A DNA stretch of 64,000 nucleotides from Clostridiales bacterium NK3B98. GTDB taxonomy: Bacteria; Bacillota; Clostridia; Oscillospirales; Oscillospiraceae. The position numbers and the translations under genes were made by a program. The stretch is taken from positions 58,493-122,492 of the forward strand of contig ATWA01000003.1 in assembly GCA_000421005.1 (NCBI GenBank), given 5' to 3'. The number at the start of each line of letters is the position of its first letter. The first letter of the stretch is position 1. This document shows positions 60,717 through 64,000 of the stretch, one piece after another. Below the pieces are notes generated by a model. That model worked only from the letters and a program-made list of their open reading frames with translations, was not told where the DNA came from and searched no databases.

Positions 60717-63101
60717 TTAGCCAACGCTGATGGGAGGAGAGATGTGGATGAGTCTCATCTCGTGGGGCTCTAATTCCACATGGAATCTCAGCTTGCCCTC
60801 CACGCAGATAAAGTGCTTCATGAATATTTTGGGGACGCAAATGCTTTTCAGGTATTGTATCTCAGGCTTTCCCAGCTCCTCCTGATTTCCTAAAATCTTC
60901 CACTCATCCTGAATGCTTCCGTAACTGCTGTTTACCACTTCTTCTTTGATCAGATACTCCCCATCGTGTTCCATGTGAGAGAGCTCCATTTCCAATATGA
61001 TCTTCTCTTCACTTTGGAACAATTTGGACAGGTCTTTTTGCTCCGTTTCATTTTTGAAGTAATAGTAGTAGCTGTACGCCCTTTGGTTATAGAAGAGACA
61101 GACAATCTTGCCAGAGGAATCCTTTGTCATGATGTAGTTGGTGCCAACCTTCAGCAGCTCCCCGCCCAACAGGTTTAGAAAATAGAATGCGTAGAAGCTG
61201 GGCTTTTTGATGCCGTCCTTTGTCAGGATTCCACCGCCGCCGTAGATCAGTTTTTTGGTGTCATAAAAAACGTCTACTGCGTCTGTTCCGTGCCAGAAAC
61301 CCATCATATCCACCAGCCTTGACATACCCTGAACAAAGTTGATGACTGCGGTTCCTCTGGCACAGCTGTCCTGAATCATCGTCCGGTTGGACACGCTGTT
61401 TGACCACTCGGAGATGCAGAACTGACATGCCAGTCTCTCTTCCCTGACCATAGCGATGATTCGCTCTACAAATTGCATGGCGTATTGGAAATCGTTCTCC
61501 CTTTGGTAGGAAACATCCCTCATAACCTGATGCTCCAAATCCATAAAAACCCGCATGGTCACGATTTCCGGGAAAATGTCCTGTTCCTTCAGTTTTCGGA
61601 CTGCATCCAGAAGCTGCGGCTGATTCACTGAAATATTGGGACTGAGGCCGGCGATTCTGGCGTTTTGCAGCCCTTCCTTGACAATTCTCCTGCCTGCACG
61701 GTAGGCGCTGACATAGTCATATCCCTGCTGATAATACGGCTCCAGATTCCACGGGAATTCGAAAATCCAGTTTTCCAGCACGGACTTTCCGTATCTGCGC
61801 ATCAGGTGCCTCATAAAATGCCGGAGCAGGTTCTCCCATTGGTGAATGTTCTCAGGCTGATGGCTCTCTTTTTCTGAGTACAGCTCGCTTTTGCTGGTTG
61901 CCATGATGACACGCTTGCGCTGTCCCAAATCCAAAAACAGTGCAATGTCATTTTGTACAAAAAAGTCCAGGACGCTGTCCAGATAAAAGAAATTGAAGCT
62001 GTCCCCGTCCAGATCCGCCGTAATCATGAATTTATCTGAGAACAGGTTCCAAATGCGGATATAGGATATGTTCAGCTCTTTTTTCAGGAATAGAATCTGC
62101 TTTTGAATTCCCGCATCGCATACCGCAGTGGTTTCCCCGATATTCAGGATGATATTTTTGTTTTCCCACTGTGACCCGGCTTGGGAAGCGTCTACCCGTA
62201 TCGCCCTCGACTTTGTCCCTTTGTTGGAATCCAGTTCGATTTTTTCGCTGATCTGCTGTTGAATCTCTTCGATTTTCCCCTCTGCAATCTCCAGACTTTT
62301 CCTGCTTTTCATCAGCTCACTGCGATACTCTGAGGGGGTTTTGCCGTATTTATGCTTGAAGTGGCGATTGAAAACAGAGGGGGTGGAAAAACCATTATCC
62401 AGCGCAATCTCGGTGACAGAATGATCGGTTTGGCTCAAATCCAACGCCGCATTTTGGGTGCGGACATCATTCAGGTAAGTCAGATAGTTCATTCCCACCT
62501 TTTCTTTGAAATAATGGGAGATGTAGGTCTCTGACATATGAAAGTAGTCTGCCAGATCAGGCAGATTCAGTGTTTCAAAGTAGTGCAAATGAATATAATT
62601 CAGTATCCGATTGATTCTTCCACCCTGGTATTTTGGGGAATACTGTCCCAGCTTACTCTGGTCCACCTTATAGTTTTCAAATAACTCATGGATAATCTGA
62701 AACAGAATACTGCCCAGCTCGCTCAGATCAGCCATGTCCAGATTCAGGTATTTCAGCAACAATCGCTCCACTAATCCCACAAGGCTGCTGTAGTTGCCTG
62801 CTGTGTACCGCACAGAATTGCACTGGAAGAAAATGATCTCATCGGTGGACAGCTTTCCCAGCAAGCGATAGGGTATCAGCAGACGAAATACAATGGCATT
62901 CCGGTCGCACTGTAACCCATGCTCCTCGCCTGAATTAAAAACAACGATGTCGTTTTCCTTCAGTTGGAAGGAGATATCCGTTTGGACTTTTGCGCCATGG
63001 TCGATCATGTACAATATTTCAATATCCTGATGAGCGTGCGCCGGCTCGTTCATCAGGTAGATCAACTCCATTTTGCATTCCTGAATCTCAATTCGCTGCA
63101 T
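60717..63101 (-). CDS. AraC-family regulator fused to a GH39-like TIM barrel
   Basis: A 794-residue protein. Residues 1-140 are a cupin-like AraC sensor (HAHQDIEILYMIDHG, NDIVVFNSGEEHGL). Residues about 170-275 are a complete AraC DNA-binding domain (LNLPDLADYFHMSETYISHYFKEKVGMNYLTYLNDVR and TEIALDNGFSTPSVFNRHFKHKYGKTPSEYR). The rest resembles the GH39 beta-xylosidase fold (WIFEFPWNLEPYY about 455, CISEWSNS about 565). It probably senses a glycoside or xyloside and controls the operon next to it. Whether the barrel is catalytic is unclear. The start at 63101 fits the domain boundary. Confidence 0.88.
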   Translation of the reverse strand: MQRIEIQECKMELIYLMNEPAHAHQDIEILYMIDHGAKVQTDISFQLKENDIVVFNSGEEHGLQCDRNAIVFRLLIPYRLLGKLSTDEIIFFQCNSVRYTAGNYSSLVGLVERLLLKYLNLDMADLSELGSILFQIIHELFENYKVDQSKLGQYSPKYQGGRINRILNYIHLHYFETLNLPDLADYFHMSETYISHYFKEKVGMNYLTYLNDVRTQNAALDLSQTDHSVTEIALDNGFSTPSVFNRHFKHKYGKTPSEYRSELMKSRKSLEIAEGKIEEIQQQISEKIELDSNKGTKSRAIRVDASQAGSQWENKNIILNIGETTAVCDAGIQKQILFLKKELNISYIRIWNLFSDKFMITADLDGDSFNFFYLDSVLDFFVQNDIALFLDLGQRKRVIMATSKSELYSEKESHQPENIHQWENLLRHFMRHLMRRYGKSVLENWIFEFPWNLEPYYQQGYDYVSAYRAGRRIVKEGLQNARIAGLSPNISVNQPQLLDAVRKLKEQDIFPEIVTMRVFMDLEHQVMRDVSYQRENDFQYAMQFVERIIAMVREERLACQFCISEWSNSVSNRTMIQDSCARGTAVINFVQGMSRLVDMMGFWHGTDAVDVFYDTKKLIYGGGGILTKDGIKKPSFYAFYFLNLLGGELLKVGTNYIMTKDSSGKIVCLFYNQRAYSYYYYFKNETEQKDLSKLFQSEEKIILEMELSHMEHDGEYLIKEEVVNSSYGSIQDEWKILGNQEELGKPEIQYLKSICVPKIFMKHFICVEGKLRFHVELEPHEMRLIHISPPISVG

Positions 63102-63211
63102 ACTCTTTGCCCACTTCCTTTCTTGAGTGCGTACAATTGTAAATTTCCCTGCATAAGTATTTCTCTTATTATATACGCATCTCCTCAAAAAGAAAAGTAC
63201 AAAATCTGGGG

Positions 63212-63388
63212 GAAGAACTGCAGAGGAAAAAGCACAATACCATGGCGCACAGACAGTGCACATCGCAGTACAAGACGCAGATCGACCTGGAGTTTTTCCA
63301 AGGCGAGAAGGAACTCAACGAGATCACAGCGGAGAAGGAGGCAAAGCAGAAGGAAGCCGCACAGCGCAAGGAAGCTGTCATGGGCTGA
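63212..63388 (+). pseudogene. C-terminal remnant of an unidentified protein
   Basis: An open stretch of 58 codons ends at TGA 63388 and reads EELQRKKHNTMAHRQC through a Glu/Lys-rich helix (ITAEKEAKQKEAAQRKEAVMG). It has no own start signal and overlaps the region upstream of the AraC-GH39 gene. It looks like the tail of a gene cut by insertion or deletion at the border of the mobile element to the right. The family was not recognised. Confidence 0.4.
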
Positions 63389-63500
63389 ATCGGCTGCTGG
63401 CACATAAGGTGGGCATTATAATCCAATGCGGTTCGGTGCGTCTATCTTTCACTTCGACCACTTGATTTTCGGATGGCTTTTTGCTATGGTTGTGTTGTCA

Positions 63501-63560
63501 GCAGAGTCTGACCTGAACGAATGACGGATGAATCATTTTTCAGGTCAGGCTCTGCTTTTT
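63501..63560 (+). terminator. Large hairpin with T run
   Basis: A 16-position stem with one mismatch (63501-63516 with 63540-63555), an inner hairpin in the loop, and five T. It could be a terminator of an incoming transcript or the first structure of an origin of transfer. Confidence 0.6.
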
Positions 63561-63770
63561 CAATGATGAAACAGCTCCGACGAAAGTCGGGACAAACAGT
63601 TAACCTCTCATCGAGGGCAAGATGCTCGCTGTCGGACATTTCGGCAAAGCCGAAAATCCTCCAGCGCAATCTTGTTGGGGTTCAGCACCCCAATCCCGCT
63701 AATCTCAAAATTTTCCTCTCAGAAAATGCTGCGTTGCAGCTACAAATCATTCCAATCTCAAAGGAGAAAT
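63561..63770. other. Hairpin-rich region, candidate origin of transfer
   Basis: Several short inverted repeats are packed together: CCGAC-GAAA-GTCGG, TTTCGGC-AAA-GCCGAAA, and TTGGGGT-TCAGC-ACCCCAA, directly before a MobC-like gene. This is the usual arrangement of an oriT in clostridial mobilisable elements. The nick site is not identified. Confidence 0.5.
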
Positions 63771-63773
63771 GCA

Positions 63774-64000
63774 ATGTCAAAAAAGTATCAAGCAAGAGAT
63801 GACACCAACCGCAATCACAAAATCACCGTCCGCTTCTCGGAGGACGAATACCACCAGCTCAACTTCATCTGCGAAGTGCTGGGCATCACTTACTCTCAAT
63901 ATCTGCGGCGTGCAGCACTCACGAGAAGAATCGAGCATCCCACCATCTGCGCAACTTTCAGCGACGATGCCGCTCAAAAACTCACCGGGCAGATGGGCAA
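63774..64000 (+). CDS. MobC-like relaxosome protein, 5' part
   Basis: The first 75 codons of a gene that continues past the right edge. AAAGGAG is 7 bases before the ATG. HKITVRFSEDEYHQL (about 16-30) followed by YSQYLRRAAL is the ribbon-helix-helix pattern of plasmid mobilisation MobC proteins, which bind oriT with the relaxase. A relaxase gene would be expected downstream. It marks the left end of an integrative mobilisable or conjugative element. Confidence 0.78.
   Translation, partial: MSKKYQARDDTNRNHKITVRFSEDEYHQLNFICEVLGITYSQYLRRAALTRRIEHPTICATFSDDAAQKLTGQMG

Noticed and set aside
1..64000. CRISPR arrays, rRNA or intact tRNA genes
   Set aside because: No regularly spaced repeats, no rRNA core sequence and no complete tRNA cloverleaf were found by eye; a tRNA scan would be needed to exclude an unusual one.

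Overview
The window looks like the chromosome of a spore-forming, anaerobic Gram-positive gut bacterium of the class Clostridia, probably an Oscillospiraceae relative. This is inferred from the high-GC Firmicute coding style with strong AGGAGG ribosome sites, a Clostridia-type division and cell-wall (dcw) gene order, a Spo0A-like regulator, a PdaB-like sporulation deacetylase, many gut glycoside hydrolases, and a conjugative-type element at the right edge. Genus cannot be fixed from the sequence alone. No tRNA, rRNA or CRISPR array was seen.

Layout. 1-4.4 kb: a partial secreted protein, threonine ammonia-lyase, recR, an esterase, an Lrp-type regulator and a GH25 lysozyme. 4.5-15.7 kb (minus): dcw cluster rsmH-ftsL-PASTA PBP-mraY-ftsW-murG-murA-ftsQ-ftsZ. 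16-18.4 kb (minus): a lipoprotein, then a hexapeptide acyltransferase-nagB operon whose leader carries a recognisable glmS ribozyme. This is an unusual location and suggests that GlcN6P feeds back on NagB. 18.6-24.8 kb (plus): a peptide-modification/export-like locus (ABC exporter, membrane acyltransferase, small protein with a DVIATS leader-like motif, PqqD/RRE-like protein, S26-like peptidase, HprK-like kinase, nucleotidyltransferase). It resembles the accessory part of lasso-peptide clusters but has no cyclase or radical SAM enzyme. 24.9-27.4 kb: DUF1349 protein, flavodoxin-like reductase, nucleoside deoxyribosyltransferase and a Spo0A-like regulator with a degenerate receiver. 27.6-34.7 kb (minus): exopolysaccharide operon (PHP phosphatase, Wzz, sortase B, LCP, SPKTG surface protein, BY-kinase, CapD-type dehydratase). 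34.8-37.9 kb (minus): a FeoA-FeoB fusion, FeoB-associated Cys-rich protein and HMA protein.

38.0-41.5 kb: a PdaB-like deacetylase gene split by a 2,749-bp element that encodes a serine recombinase and is bounded by a 12-bp direct repeat. Precise excision would restore a 250-codon reading frame, so this is a candidate new sporulation intervening ('skin-like') element. 41.5-47.2 kb: hydrolase, hybrid histidine kinase plus Hpt protein, C_GCAxxG_C_C protein, a decayed hybrid kinase, and a MATE efflux pump behind a structured leader with a terminator (candidate guanidine-IV/mepA riboswitch).

47.8-63.1 kb (minus): glycan/plant-glycoside catabolism. It holds GH43, GH2, a frameshifted AraC regulator, a circularly permuted GH3, two GPH transporters, a two-subunit C-glycoside deglycosidase, and an AraC-GH39-like fusion regulator. 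The transporters would import glycosides, the deglycosidase would break C-glycosyl bonds and the GHs O-glycosidic bonds. 63.2-64 kb: remnant and start of a mobilisable element (hairpin-rich oriT-like region and a MobC-like protein).
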